NCBI RefSeq assembly: GCF_027856955.1
Contig: NZ_JAPSMD010000012.1
Span: 1-43,904, forward strand
Length of the DNA stretch: 43,904 nt
Direction of reading: 5' to 3'
From: Falsiroseomonas oryzae
GTDB taxonomy: Bacteria > Pseudomonadota > Alphaproteobacteria > Acetobacterales > Acetobacteraceae
Under the pieces are notes generated by a model. That model made no database searches. It saw only the letters and a program-made list of their open reading frames with translations, and was not told where the DNA came from. Both the position numbers and the translations under genes were made by a program. Below are positions 33,503-42,015 of the stretch, one piece after another (the stretch's first letter is position 1; each line of letters begins with the position of its first letter).

Positions 33503-35091
33503 GCCGGCGCCATGGCGACGAGCGCCATCCGAAACCGCTCCGCCGCGGTCAGCCTGGCGCGCTCGCGCGGCGCCTTGAAGCCCCGGCTCAGCATGCGGTC
33601 CAGGAGCCGGCGGTAACCCCACATCATGACCTTCGCCGGCTTCAGCGCGCGGCTGTCGTGGCGTGCAAGGTCGGCATCGGCCTCCGCGAAGCCCTCCAGC
33701 GCCTGTCGTGCCAATGCCTCGCAGCAGGCCACGAAACCGGGATGCGCCACGATCGCGGCCGCGTCGTCGGTCGCCACGCCATGCCGATCGAGCAGACTGC
33801 GCGGAACATACACGCGATCGATCGCCGCATCCTCCTCCGCATCACGGAGGATGTTGACAAGCTGGAAGGTGCGGCCGAGCGCCAAGCCGAAGCCTTCGGC
33901 TTCGGGTGCGCCGAAGATGCGCACGGCCATGGCGCCCACGCTGCCGGCCACACGACGGCAATACAGGTCGAGCGCGGTCTCGTCCGGCAGCCGCACCCGG
34001 CCTTCGGCATCCGTCTCCATGCCCGCGATCATCGCCGCGCATTCGCTGACCGGCAGAGCGAATTCACGACAGGCCCAGGCGAGTTCGACCGAGAGCGCAC
34101 AATCCGGTGTCGCCAGCTTGCCGCGCCACTCGGCCAGGAAGCGACGCTTCTCGGCAAGAGGCATCGCGGCATCCGCGATGTCGTCCACCGCGCGGCAGAA
34201 GCCGTACACCGCGAAGAGTGCCCGGCGCCGTTCGCCCTTCAGCACGGCCATGCCGCGCGCGAAGGACGATTTGGCGCGCGCTACCTGCGCTCGCACCACG
34301 GCTGCATCGGATGGCGGTCGGAAGACCAACGCGGCGAAGGCCGATGCGAAGTCGGAGCGGTCCAGTGCGACGCGGCTGTGCACCGGGTCGGCGGCGCGCA
34401 GGCGACCCAGGAGCTTCCAGGCCAGACCGAGCGTCACGGCCGACTGGTGCCGAAGCCGCGAGCGGAGAAGACGCGGCAGTGGCGCTGCGACGTTCAGCGT
34501 CGCTTCCACCCTGTCCAGCGCGGCATCCAGCACCGCACGGCGCCGCGGGTTGTCCGTGGCGAAGAAGGCTGACTCGCCGCCGGCCAGCGCTATCCAGGGC
34601 TCCGGCAGGTAGATACGGTCGAGCGTGTCGCGATCCGGCACAAGATCCTGCAGATGGTTCAGGATTTGCAGGGCGGTGCACAGCGCGTCGGAAGCGCGGT
34701 ATGCCGCCGCGCTCTCGCCGTGCAGCCGCAGCAGCATGCGACCGACCGGCTCGGCGGAGCGGCTGCAATAGGCTTCAAGCTCCGCCCAGTCCGCGTAGCG
34801 GCGCTGCGTCGCATCCTGGCGAAAGGCGGACAGCATCGCCCGCGCCTCGTCGGTGCCCACATCGGCCAGCGTAACGTCGAGCGTGGCCTCGAGCGCGTCC
34901 AGGCGCCGCAGCTTCTCCTCGGCCGTCAACGACGCGGAATCGGCGATGTCGTCGGCGGTCCGAACGACGCCGTAGAAGGCAAGCACCTTGGCGCGTGCCG
35001 CGCGGGGCAGCAGCAGCGAGGCGACCGGGAAGTTCTCTGAATCGTGGTCGCGTGTGGGCGGGCCGACCGCGATGGCCGTGGTGCCCTCCAT
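33499..35091 (-). CDS. hpnCD: HpnC-HpnD fusion: presqualene diphosphate synthase and hydroxysqualene synthase in one chain
   Basis: A 530-aa protein made of two trans-isoprenyl-diphosphate-synthase (squalene/phytoene synthase) domains with no stop or frameshift between them. Residues ~1-260 are HpnC-like: SENFPVASLLLPR, first Asp motif DDIAD (47-51), second motif NHLQDLVPDRD (145-155). Residues ~265-530 are HpnD-like: MAVLKGERRRALFAVYGFCRAVDDIAD (Asp motif 303-307; shown as the segments around it) and NILRDAEEDAAIDRVYVP (second motif 413-421). All metal-binding Asp residues are kept in both halves. HpnD condenses two farnesyl diphosphates to presqualene diphosphate and HpnC converts it to hydroxysqualene. 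The ATG at 35091 lies 7 bases after the glycosyltransferase stop; ATG 35112 is an alternative. Confidence 0.93.
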   Translation of the reverse strand: MEGTTAIAVGPPTRDHDSENFPVASLLLPRAARAKVLAFYGVVRTADDIADSASLTAEEKLRRLDALEATLDVTLADVGTDEARAMLSAFRQDATQRRYADWAELEAYCSRSAEPVGRMLLRLHGESAAAYRASDALCTALQILNHLQDLVPDRDTLDRIYLPEPWIALAGGESAFFATDNPRRRAVLDAALDRVEATLNVAAPLPRLLRSRLRHQSAVTLGLAWKLLGRLRAADPVHSRVALDRSDFASAFAALVFRPPSDAAVVRAQVARAKSSFARGMAVLKGERRRALFAVYGFCRAVDDIADAAMPLAEKRRFLAEWRGKLATPDCALSVELAWACREFALPVSECAAMIAGMETDAEGRVRLPDETALDLYCRRVAGSVGAMAVRIFGAPEAEGFGLALGRTFQLVNILRDAEEDAAIDRVYVPRSLLDRHGVATDDAAAIVAHPGFVACCEALARQALEGFAEADADLARHDSRALKPAKVMMWGYRRLLDRMLSRGFKAPRERARLTAAERFRMALVAMAPA

Positions 35092-35098
35092 GCGGATC

Positions 35099-36208
35099 TC
35101 AGGCCGTTCCATCGGGCTGGTAGGCGCGGCCCTTCCAGCCGGCCGGCTTGCCGAGCAGGCCGCGCACCAGCGCCGTCCACTGGATCGCCAGCGCCACCGC
35201 GACGGCGGCGGGGTGCAGGGGAATGGTCCACCACGGCTCACGCACCCGCAGCGTGACCGCCGCGCGCAGTGCAAGACCGAGGGCGAGGGCGAGGAAGGCC
35301 CAGGCTTCCGGCAGCAGGGCGATGGGCCAGAGGAAGGCGCCGGCCAGCATCACGGTCCAGATCGGCAGACCGACCGGCGTGGCCATGCCCTCCCGGGCAT
35401 TCTTGATGAAGCCGGCCCAGCTCTGCGCGAAGCCTGCATACATGCGGCATGTGGCGAGGGATGCGCCCTCCACCACTTCGGTGCCGAAGCCGGACGCCCG
35501 CATTCTGCGCGAGAGCTGCAGCGCATCGTGCAGGACGCCGCGGATCGCCGCATGACCGCCCGCGGCTTCGTAGGCCTTGCGCTCGACCATCATGAGTTGC
35601 CCGCAGGCCGCGGCCATGTCGGGACGCCGGGTGAAGGCGCGCCCGCCGCCAGGCAGGTAGCAGAACAGCAGGAAGTTGATCATCGGCACGGTCACTGCCT
35701 CGCCGAACGACCCGATCTCCTGCCGCGGCACGCCGGTGATCATGGCTGCCCCGGTGCGCGCCGCATGACCTGCCATGGTGGCCGCCGCGTCGGGCTCCAG
35801 CCGCACATCCGCATCGATGAACAGCAGGTGGGTTCCGCGCGCGGCCTCTGCCAGCCGCGCGCAGGCATGGACCTTGCCGGTCCAGCCAGGGGGCAGGGCG
35901 GGGGCCGTCTCGAGCCTCACGCGCGGGTCGCGCGTGGCGAAGCCGCGGACGATCTCGGCCGTGCGGTCGGTGGAGCCGTCGTCCATCACCACGACCTCAA
36001 CCTCCACCCCGCGCGCGGCCAGCGCATGTTCGAGGCAGGTGGCGATGTGGGCTTCCTCGTTCCGCGCCGGCACCAGGATCGACACCAGCGTGCCGCCTGC
36101 GGGTGTGCCGCGCGGTGGACGCACGAAGAAAAGGTTGGCGACAGCCATTGTCGCCGGGAAGGTCGCCAGCAGCAGCGCGATCCACGCCCAGGTGAAGTCT
36201 AGGTCCAT
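35099..36208 (-). CDS. Family 2 glycosyltransferase, CrtQ-like
   Basis: A 369-aa membrane-bound GT2 enzyme. An N-terminal helix (residues 7-29) precedes the GT-A domain with VSILVPARNEE, VVVMDDGSTDRT and the metal-binding DAD (Asp132 and Asp134 in FIDADVRLE), and three to four C-terminal helices follow. In C30 carotenoid clusters the CrtQ-type glycosyltransferase adds a sugar to the terminal carboxyl group. GGAGG lies seven bases upstream of the ATG, which shares one base with the acyltransferase stop (TGATG). Confidence 0.87.
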   Translation of the reverse strand: MDLDFTWAWIALLLATFPATMAVANLFFVRPPRGTPAGGTLVSILVPARNEEAHIATCLEHALAARGVEVEVVVMDDGSTDRTAEIVRGFATRDPRVRLETAPALPPGWTGKVHACARLAEAARGTHLLFIDADVRLEPDAAATMAGHAARTGAAMITGVPRQEIGSFGEAVTVPMINFLLFCYLPGGGRAFTRRPDMAAACGQLMMVERKAYEAAGGHAAIRGVLHDALQLSRRMRASGFGTEVVEGASLATCRMYAGFAQSWAGFIKNAREGMATPVGLPIWTVMLAGAFLWPIALLPEAWAFLALALGLALRAAVTLRVREPWWTIPLHPAAVAVALAIQWTALVRGLLGKPAGWKGRAYQPDGTA

Positions 36209-37035
36209 CAACCGGCCTCCTGCCGGGGGTCGTGACGTGGATCGTAGCGCTCGCCACGAAACGTCGCGGTCACGCGACGCCAGAGCTGAAAGATGCCGCC
36301 CATGCCCTCGCGGCCACGCAGCAGCGTCTCGAAACGCGCCGGGTCGCGCGAGATCGCGTCCGTGGCAAGCCGGTCCATTGTGGCGCCGAGCGCCGCCGAA
36401 AAGGCGTCGGCGCGCGCTTCGCGGTCGAGGGCTGCCAAGTGCGTGCCCTCGATCGGCTCGCCGAAGGCGCACAGCATCTCTGCCTTGCGCTCGGTCCAGA
36501 ACGGGTAGTCGAGGGCGAGCGGGAGGAAGACCGCATCGGGGGCGAACTCCGGCAAGCGCGTCATCCCCGGCGCGATCGGCACCGGACGCTCCCGCACATC
36601 GGAAAAGCGGCCGGGCGCGTTCATCCAGAGCATGCGCCCGGGGTCGGAAAGCACCTCCTTCGCCAGGCGCAGGAAGGCGATGGCGCCGCGCGGCGTGCCG
36701 GTCTCGACGCCGAAGACGCCGAGCCTGCGCATGAAGGGATAGCGATCCAGCGCCGCCTTATCCATCGGGATATACATGCGGCGCGACCGGAACAGCGCCT
36801 GCGACAGCAGCATGAAGGCGACGCCGTCCCACCAACCCGGATGGTTGGCGAAGACGACGAGCGGGCGATCGCCGTAGTCCCGCGGCATGCCCCAGCGCGC
36901 GATCCGCACGGCGCGCATGTGCTTGCGGAAGAAGCGCGAGAAGATGAAGTGGAAGAACGCCATGCGCCGCGGATCGAAGCGGCCGACGGGGTCTTCCGTC
37001 GGTGGCCTGGTCTCCTTCGGCGCGATGGCGTTCAC
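36208..37035 (-). CDS. PlsC-like acyltransferase, probably CrtO-like
   Basis: A 275-aa membrane-associated acyltransferase of the lysophosphatidate/glycerolipid family. The HX4D active site is His65-PGWW-Asp70 (FANHPGWWD), and the later segment VFGVETGTPRGA fits the substrate-binding block. PlsC-type enzymes usually have NHxxxxD followed by EGTR; here the second block is less typical (WMNAPGRFSD). Its place between CrtP-like and glycosyltransferase genes suggests it esterifies the carotenoid sugar with a fatty acid, like staphyloxanthin CrtO in role though not necessarily in family. Confidence 0.82.
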   Translation of the reverse strand: MNAIAPKETRPPTEDPVGRFDPRRMAFFHFIFSRFFRKHMRAVRIARWGMPRDYGDRPLVVFANHPGWWDGVAFMLLSQALFRSRRMYIPMDKAALDRYPFMRRLGVFGVETGTPRGAIAFLRLAKEVLSDPGRMLWMNAPGRFSDVRERPVPIAPGMTRLPEFAPDAVFLPLALDYPFWTERKAEMLCAFGEPIEGTHLAALDREARADAFSAALGATMDRLATDAISRDPARFETLLRGREGMGGIFQLWRRVTATFRGERYDPRHDPRQEAG

Positions 37036-37042
37036 GGCATGG

Positions 37043-38629
37043 CTACTCCGCCGCCGCGGCGAGTTCCGCGTCCCGCCGCCCGGCCTGCCGCGCGCGCTCG
37101 CTCATGCCACGGCCGCCGGCATCCTGATCCATCGAGTCTGCGGCGATCCAGCCGGACATCATCACCATCGGCATGCCCGGTCCGGGATGTGCGGCGCCGC
37201 CGCAGAGATAGAGACCCTTCACCACCTTGCTGCGGTTGCCCGGCTTGAAGGCGCCCATGAAGGTGCCGTGGCTGGCAAGACCGTATATCGCGCCATCCAG
37301 CACCTTGTAGCGGTTGTGGATGTCCACCGGGGTCAGTTGGCTCTCCACCACGATCCGCTCCTCGATGTCCTCCATGCCGCCGGTGCGCTTCAGCTTGTCG
37401 AGGATCTTCTGGCGATAGGGCGCGAACATCTTCGACCAGTCGTGGTGCGGACGCAGGTGTGGCGTGTGCACCAGGACATAGAGCGCTTCGCCGCCCGGAG
37501 GGGCGGAGGTGTCGTCGCTGCAGGACGTGGCGGCGAGATAGGCGGTGGGATCGGGTGCGGGCTCGCCCTTCTTGTAGATGGCGTCGAACTCCTCCTCCGC
37601 GTCGCGGGAGAAGACGAAGCAGTGATGCGCCAGGTGGTCGTAGCGCTTCTTCAGCCCGAGATAGAGCACGACGCCGCTGCAGGCGGGCTCGAAGCCCTTG
37701 CGGTCGTATTTCCGCGCCGGTTCGCCGCCGACCAGCTCGCGATAGGTGCGGATCGCATCCATGTTGGAGATGACGGCATCGCAGGCGATCCGCTCGCTCC
37801 CGGCAATGACGCCCTTCACGGCGCCATCCTGGATGTCGAAGCCCGTCACCTCGACGCCGGGCCGGAGATCGGCGCCGAGGTCGGCGGCGAGCTTGGCCAG
37901 TGCCTCCGCCACCGCTCGCGTGCCGCCGACCGGATACCAGACGCCCTCCGTCGCCTGCATGTCGGCGATCGAGGTCAGGACCGCCGGCGCCAGGTAGGGC
38001 GAGGACCCGACATACTGGCAGTAATGATCGAGCATCTGGGCCAGGCGGGCGTCGGGCACGTGGCCGCGGATCACCTTCGCCACTGTGCGGCCCATCTTCA
38101 GGCTCAGCACGTCCTTCAGCGTGTCGGGGTTGAGGTTCGCCTTGAAGTTCAGCGTGTCCGACATGCCTTCGACGGAGCGCCAGAAGAAGAAGCGCTCCGA
38201 GACGCCGTGCAGGTTCTCGGCCTCGGCCTGGAGCCGCCGATAGCCCTCGCCCATGCCCTTGCCGGGTACGAAGCGATCCATCTCGGCCGCCATGCGGTCG
38301 ACATTCTCCATCAGGTCGATCCGCGTCCCGTCGTCGAAGAAGCATCGCCATTGCGGGTCCAGCCGGATCAGTGGCAGGTCCTGCGCCTGGTCCCGGCCGG
38401 CCTCCGCGAAGATCCGCCGCAGCACGCGCGGCACGGTCAGGATCGTCGGCCCCATGTCGAAGCGGAAGCGGCCGGAGCCATCCGGGGCATCCAGATGCAG
38501 CACCGCCGCCTTGCCGCCCAGCCACGGGTTCTTGTCGAGCAGCGTCACCTTGTGGCCGCGTGCCGCAGCCACCGCTGCCGCTGCCAAGCCACCCAGGCCA
38601 CCGCCGACCACCACAACCCGCTCGGCCAT
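37043..38629 (-). CDS. crtP: CrtP-like carotenoid oxygenase/desaturase (CrtI superfamily)
   Basis: A 528-aa FAD-dependent protein of the CrtI/CrtN/CrtP superfamily. It opens VVVVGGGLGGLAAAAVAA and ends HPGPGMPMVMMSGWIAAD. Several inner segments resemble staphylococcal CrtP rather than CrtN: the HYCQYVGSSPYLAPAV block, the VISNMDAIRTYRELV block and FEPACSGVVLYLGL. CrtP-type enzymes oxidise the terminal methyl of C30 carotenes to the aldehyde. The assignment is by remembered family motifs, not an alignment. The ATG at 38629 has AGGGGAG eight bases upstream. It is followed after 7 bases by the acyltransferase gene. Confidence 0.82.
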   Translation of the reverse strand: MAERVVVVGGGLGGLAAAAVAAARGHKVTLLDKNPWLGGKAAVLHLDAPDGSGRFRFDMGPTILTVPRVLRRIFAEAGRDQAQDLPLIRLDPQWRCFFDDGTRIDLMENVDRMAAEMDRFVPGKGMGEGYRRLQAEAENLHGVSERFFFWRSVEGMSDTLNFKANLNPDTLKDVLSLKMGRTVAKVIRGHVPDARLAQMLDHYCQYVGSSPYLAPAVLTSIADMQATEGVWYPVGGTRAVAEALAKLAADLGADLRPGVEVTGFDIQDGAVKGVIAGSERIACDAVISNMDAIRTYRELVGGEPARKYDRKGFEPACSGVVLYLGLKKRYDHLAHHCFVFSRDAEEEFDAIYKKGEPAPDPTAYLAATSCSDDTSAPPGGEALYVLVHTPHLRPHHDWSKMFAPYRQKILDKLKRTGGMEDIEERIVVESQLTPVDIHNRYKVLDGAIYGLASHGTFMGAFKPGNRSKVVKGLYLCGGAAHPGPGMPMVMMSGWIAADSMDQDAGGRGMSERARQAGRRDAELAAAAE

Positions 38630-38711
38630 CAGTTCCACTCCCCTGTCCGGGACCCAATCATGAATAGCACAACGGCTCGTCTCGCCACCGGCCGAGGCCG
38701 CGGAGATTGTC

Positions 38712-40316
38712 TCAGCGGTCCGGGCTGTAGGCCGCCGCCGGGGTGGCCGCCGACAGATCGCCGGCGGCGGCCGGACGGCTCGGCGCGCCTGTCAGGCCGA
38801 GGTCTTTCGCCATCAGACCTGTCGTGATCCGCGCGCCCTCGTAGATCACCGGCAGCCCGCTGCCGGGATGGGTTCCGCCGCCGACCAGATAGACCCCCTC
38901 GACATCCCGGAACCGGTTGCCCGGGCGGAAATAGAGCATCTGCGGGAGTTCGTGCGAGAGGTTGAAGGTTGCGCCGAAGCCCACGGCATAGTCGCTCTCC
39001 CAATGCTGCGGGGCGACGACGCGCTCGTATCGGATGTGCGGCCGCAGATCGGGCAGGCCCAGCGCCTTGAGGCGGTCCAGCGCGACCTCCCGGTAGCGGG
39101 CCGTCTGTGCAGGCCAGTCGGGCTGCTTCAGCAGGTTCGGCACGGGCACCAATACGTAGAGCGCCGTATGTCCCGCGGGGGCCATCGTCGGATCGGTCGC
39201 ACCGGCATGCTGCACGTACATCGAGGGTACTTCCGGGATGGTGCCCCCTTCGATCTCCGCGATGTTCTCGCGGTAACCCTCGCTGAGCAGCACCGTGTGG
39301 TGCGCGAGTTCGGGGCATGGCCGGTCCAGCCCGAGATACAGCATGAAGGTGGAGCAGGAATACCGGGCCTTACGGATCTTCTCGTCCGACCAGTCGCGCC
39401 GCAACTCGTCGGGGATGAGCCGCGGCGCGGCATGCGCGAAATCAGCGTTCAAGACCACCGCATCGGCGTCGTGCCGTGTGCCACCGCAATCCACGCCGCG
39501 CGCGCGCCGTCCCTCGAAGGCGATACGGTCCACAGCGGAGGACAAGCGGATCTCCACGCCCAAACGCTCCGCCACGCGCGCCATGGCGTGCGAGACGGCG
39601 CCACAGCCGCCGATCGGGTGGAAGATGCCGTGATCGTATTCCAGGTAGGACAGGATGGTGAAAAGGGACGGGCAGCGGAACGGGCTCATCCCGAGGTACT
39701 TGGTCTGAAACGAGAAGGCGAGACGTACGCGCGGGTCGCGGAAGTGGCGGGCCAGGTCGCGATCCACGGTGGACCACGGGCGCAGCAGCGGCAGCGCACG
39801 AATCATGTCCCACTTGACCATGTCGAGCGGCCCTTCGAAGGCGCGCTCAAGGACCGGGCGGAACACATCGAGCTTGGCCCGGTTCTCCGCCATGAACGGG
39901 CGCAGCCCCTTGGCATCCCCGGGGGCGAACTTCGCGAGCTCCGCCTGCATCCGGTCGAGGTCGGACGAGCAGTCCAGCTGCGTTGCGCCGCCACCGCTCT
40001 CGAACACCAGGCGATACTGCGGATCGAGGCGCCGGAGATCCACCTCCGCCTCCAGCTCCGCGCCGCAGCGCTGGAAGATTTCCTTCAGGATGCGCGGGTA
40101 CAGGAAGAAGGTCGGCCCGAGATCGAAGCTGTAGCCTTCCGGCGATGTGAGCGTACGGGTTCGGCCGCCGATCACGGCGTCCTTCTCGAAGATCGTGACG
40201 CGGGCCCCGGACTCGGCCAGCAGCATCGCGGCGGCAAGGCCGCCGGGGCCGGCTCCGATGATCGCAACCTTCGTGCGCGGGCGGTGGAGGGCAGGTGAGG
40301 CGAGAACGGTGTTCAT
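38712..40316 (-). CDS. crtN: CrtN-like carotenoid (C30) desaturase (CrtI superfamily)
   Basis: A 534-aa FAD-dependent desaturase. The start MNTVLASPALHRPRTKVAI leads into IGAGPGGLAAAMLLAESG and VIGGRTRTL; FDLGPTFFLYPRILKEIF and the C-terminal GGGTHPGSGLPVIYEGARIT are superfamily marks. It is first in the operon. Because the cluster makes squalene and has no phytoene synthase or GGPP synthase gene, it should desaturate a C30 substrate (squalene or diapo-carotenes), i.e. act as CrtN. It could also be the oxidase and the neighbour the desaturase. A GNRA-type hairpin lies 17 bases upstream. Confidence 0.82.
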   Translation of the reverse strand: MNTVLASPALHRPRTKVAIIGAGPGGLAAAMLLAESGARVTIFEKDAVIGGRTRTLTSPEGYSFDLGPTFFLYPRILKEIFQRCGAELEAEVDLRRLDPQYRLVFESGGGATQLDCSSDLDRMQAELAKFAPGDAKGLRPFMAENRAKLDVFRPVLERAFEGPLDMVKWDMIRALPLLRPWSTVDRDLARHFRDPRVRLAFSFQTKYLGMSPFRCPSLFTILSYLEYDHGIFHPIGGCGAVSHAMARVAERLGVEIRLSSAVDRIAFEGRRARGVDCGGTRHDADAVVLNADFAHAAPRLIPDELRRDWSDEKIRKARYSCSTFMLYLGLDRPCPELAHHTVLLSEGYRENIAEIEGGTIPEVPSMYVQHAGATDPTMAPAGHTALYVLVPVPNLLKQPDWPAQTARYREVALDRLKALGLPDLRPHIRYERVVAPQHWESDYAVGFGATFNLSHELPQMLYFRPGNRFRDVEGVYLVGGGTHPGSGLPVIYEGARITTGLMAKDLGLTGAPSRPAAAGDLSAATPAAAYSPDR

Positions 40317-40333
40317 GGGGACCCGCAGCCAGA

Positions 40334-40363
40334 TGCCCCCGGCGCCGCAAGGCGCAAGGGGCA
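40334..40363 (-). terminator. Hairpin between the acyl-CoA dehydrogenase gene and crtN
   Basis: On the plus strand a 6-bp stem (TGCCCC/GGGGCA), a symmetric 2x2 internal loop and a 5-bp stem (GCGCC/GGCGC) close a GCAA loop; on the transcribed minus strand the loop is TTGC. It begins 11 bases after the acyl-CoA dehydrogenase stop. It may end that transcript or form part of the crtN leader. Confidence 0.45.
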
Positions 40364-40374
40364 CGATCCCACGT

Positions 40375-42015
40375 TCATGCCGCAGCCGGCCGCGTTGCGG
40401 AAGGGGAGGTGCCGGCCGCCTGTTCGATCTCCAGGCAGCGCGCTGCGGCGCGCGGCAGCAACCGTGTCAGGTAGAACGCGGCCAGAGACTCGCGATCCGG
40501 GTCTGCGGCTGCTGCGCGGGTGAGCATCCAGCCACCCAATGTCCAGCCGCAGGCCTCCAGGTAAGCGACCGCCAGCGATTGAGCGGCGTCCGGATCGCGG
40601 GCTTGCAGCGCGATCATCGTGTCGGTTGCGGCGCCCAGCTGTGCAGCGGCGGCAGCCAGGCGCGGCTCCCCTGCCAGATCGGCAAGCAGCGCGCGCATGG
40701 CGACCCCGCCGTCCTTGGCGACCTTGCGCACCACCAGGTCGATCGCCTGGATCCCGTTGGTGCCCTCGTAAATGGGGGCGATCCGGGCATCCCGCAGGAC
40801 CTGGGCGGCGCCGGTATCCTCGACGAACCCCATGCCGCCATGCACCTGGATGCCGAGCGAGGCGACGTCCACCCCGCGATCGCTGCACCACGCCTTCACG
40901 ACGGGGATCAGCAGCGCGAGGCGCTCCGCGGCCGCCGCATCGCCCAGCATGTGATGGCGGTCGAGCGCGGCGGCGGCCTCCAGCGCCAACAGGCGGCCCG
41001 CCAGGGTGACCGCCCGCATTTCCATCAGCATCCGGGCCACGTCCGGGTGCTGCGCGATGGTGCGTCCGCCCTGCACCCGCTGCGCCGCGTAGTCCTCTGC
41101 AAGCTTGAGTGCGCGTGCCCCTTGCCCGACGCCCTGGACCCCGACCGCCAGCCGCGCCGCGTTCATCATGGCGAACATGGCCTGCAGGCCGCGGTTCGGT
41201 TCGCCGACCATTTCCGCCTCGGCCCCCTCGAACAGCATCACGCAGGTCGGCGAGGCGTGGATCCCCATCTTCTTCTCGAGTCCCCCGCAGCGCAGCGCGT
41301 TGCGCCGTCCGTCCGGCAGAATGCGGGGGGCAGCGAACAGCGAGATCCCGCGCGAGCCCGGCGGCGCGTCCGGTAGTCGGGCCAGAACCAGGTGGAGGAT
41401 ATTCTCCGTGGTCTCATGCTCGCCCCAGGTGATGTAGATCTTCTGACCATGCAGCGCGTAGCGCCCATCGCCCAGCGGTTCGGCACGCGTGCGGATGGCG
41501 CCCAGGTCGGACCCGGCCTGCGGCTCCGTGAGGTTCATCGTGCCCGGCCACGCGCCGGAGACGAGCTTCGGCAGCCATCGCGCCTGCTGGTCGGGGGAGG
41601 CGAAGCCGGCCAGGAGGTCGATTGCACCGGCTGTCAGGATCGGGCCGAGGAAGAATGCCATGTCAGCCGCGGAGGCGAGTTCGACCAACGCGGTCCAGAT
41701 CGCGTGCGGCAGGCCCTGACCGCCATGCTGCTCCGGCGCCGCCACCCCCTGCCATCCGCTGTCAATCCAGGCACGCATCACCTCGTGGTAATGCGCTGGC
41801 ACCGTGACCCTGCCATTGGCGTACGCCGCGCCCTCGCGGTCAGCCTGCTGCCATCCCGGCGCGAGCACCTCCGTGCAGAAGCGGTCCGCTTCGCGCAGCA
41901 GCGCCTCGATGTCGTCGCCGCCGAGTGGGGCGCCGGCCGCCGCCGTGAGCCCGGGCAGATCGACCACGCGCGTGAGCCCGAGGATGAGGTCGTCGGCAGC
42001 CGTCGGGAGTGTCAT
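40375..42015 (-). CDS. Acyl-CoA dehydrogenase, DmdC-like (3-methylmercaptopropionyl-CoA dehydrogenase family)
   Basis: A 546-aa flavoprotein that introduces the alpha-beta double bond in an acyl-CoA. FAD-binding segments LTEPQAGSDLGAI and YITWGEHETTENILHLVLAR and the ending IYEGTNGIQAIDLVVRK with the catalytic Glu are clear. The long form, with GIHASPTCVM, MFAMMNAARLAVGVQG and an extended C-terminal domain (~115 residues), matches the DmdC/FadE-like group that also handles methylmercaptopropionyl-CoA. No other DMSP genes are present, so the true substrate is open. It overlaps the DAO gene by 4 bases. Confidence 0.9.
   Translation of the reverse strand: MTLPTAADDLILGLTRVVDLPGLTAAAGAPLGGDDIEALLREADRFCTEVLAPGWQQADREGAAYANGRVTVPAHYHEVMRAWIDSGWQGVAAPEQHGGQGLPHAIWTALVELASAADMAFFLGPILTAGAIDLLAGFASPDQQARWLPKLVSGAWPGTMNLTEPQAGSDLGAIRTRAEPLGDGRYALHGQKIYITWGEHETTENILHLVLARLPDAPPGSRGISLFAAPRILPDGRRNALRCGGLEKKMGIHASPTCVMLFEGAEAEMVGEPNRGLQAMFAMMNAARLAVGVQGVGQGARALKLAEDYAAQRVQGGRTIAQHPDVARMLMEMRAVTLAGRLLALEAAAALDRHHMLGDAAAAERLALLIPVVKAWCSDRGVDVASLGIQVHGGMGFVEDTGAAQVLRDARIAPIYEGTNGIQAIDLVVRKVAKDGGVAMRALLADLAGEPRLAAAAAQLGAATDTMIALQARDPDAAQSLAVAYLEACGWTLGGWMLTRAAAADPDRESLAAFYLTRLLPRAAARCLEIEQAAGTSPSATRPAAA

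Noticed and set aside
32764-34572. A 602-codon plus-strand frame in the carotenoid operon
   Set aside because: It is antisense to hpnE and the hpnC-hpnD fusion and shows no domain features.
38868-40298. A 476-codon plus-strand frame
   Set aside because: Antisense shadow of the CrtN-like gene, with the His/Arg/Glu-rich pattern of such frames.
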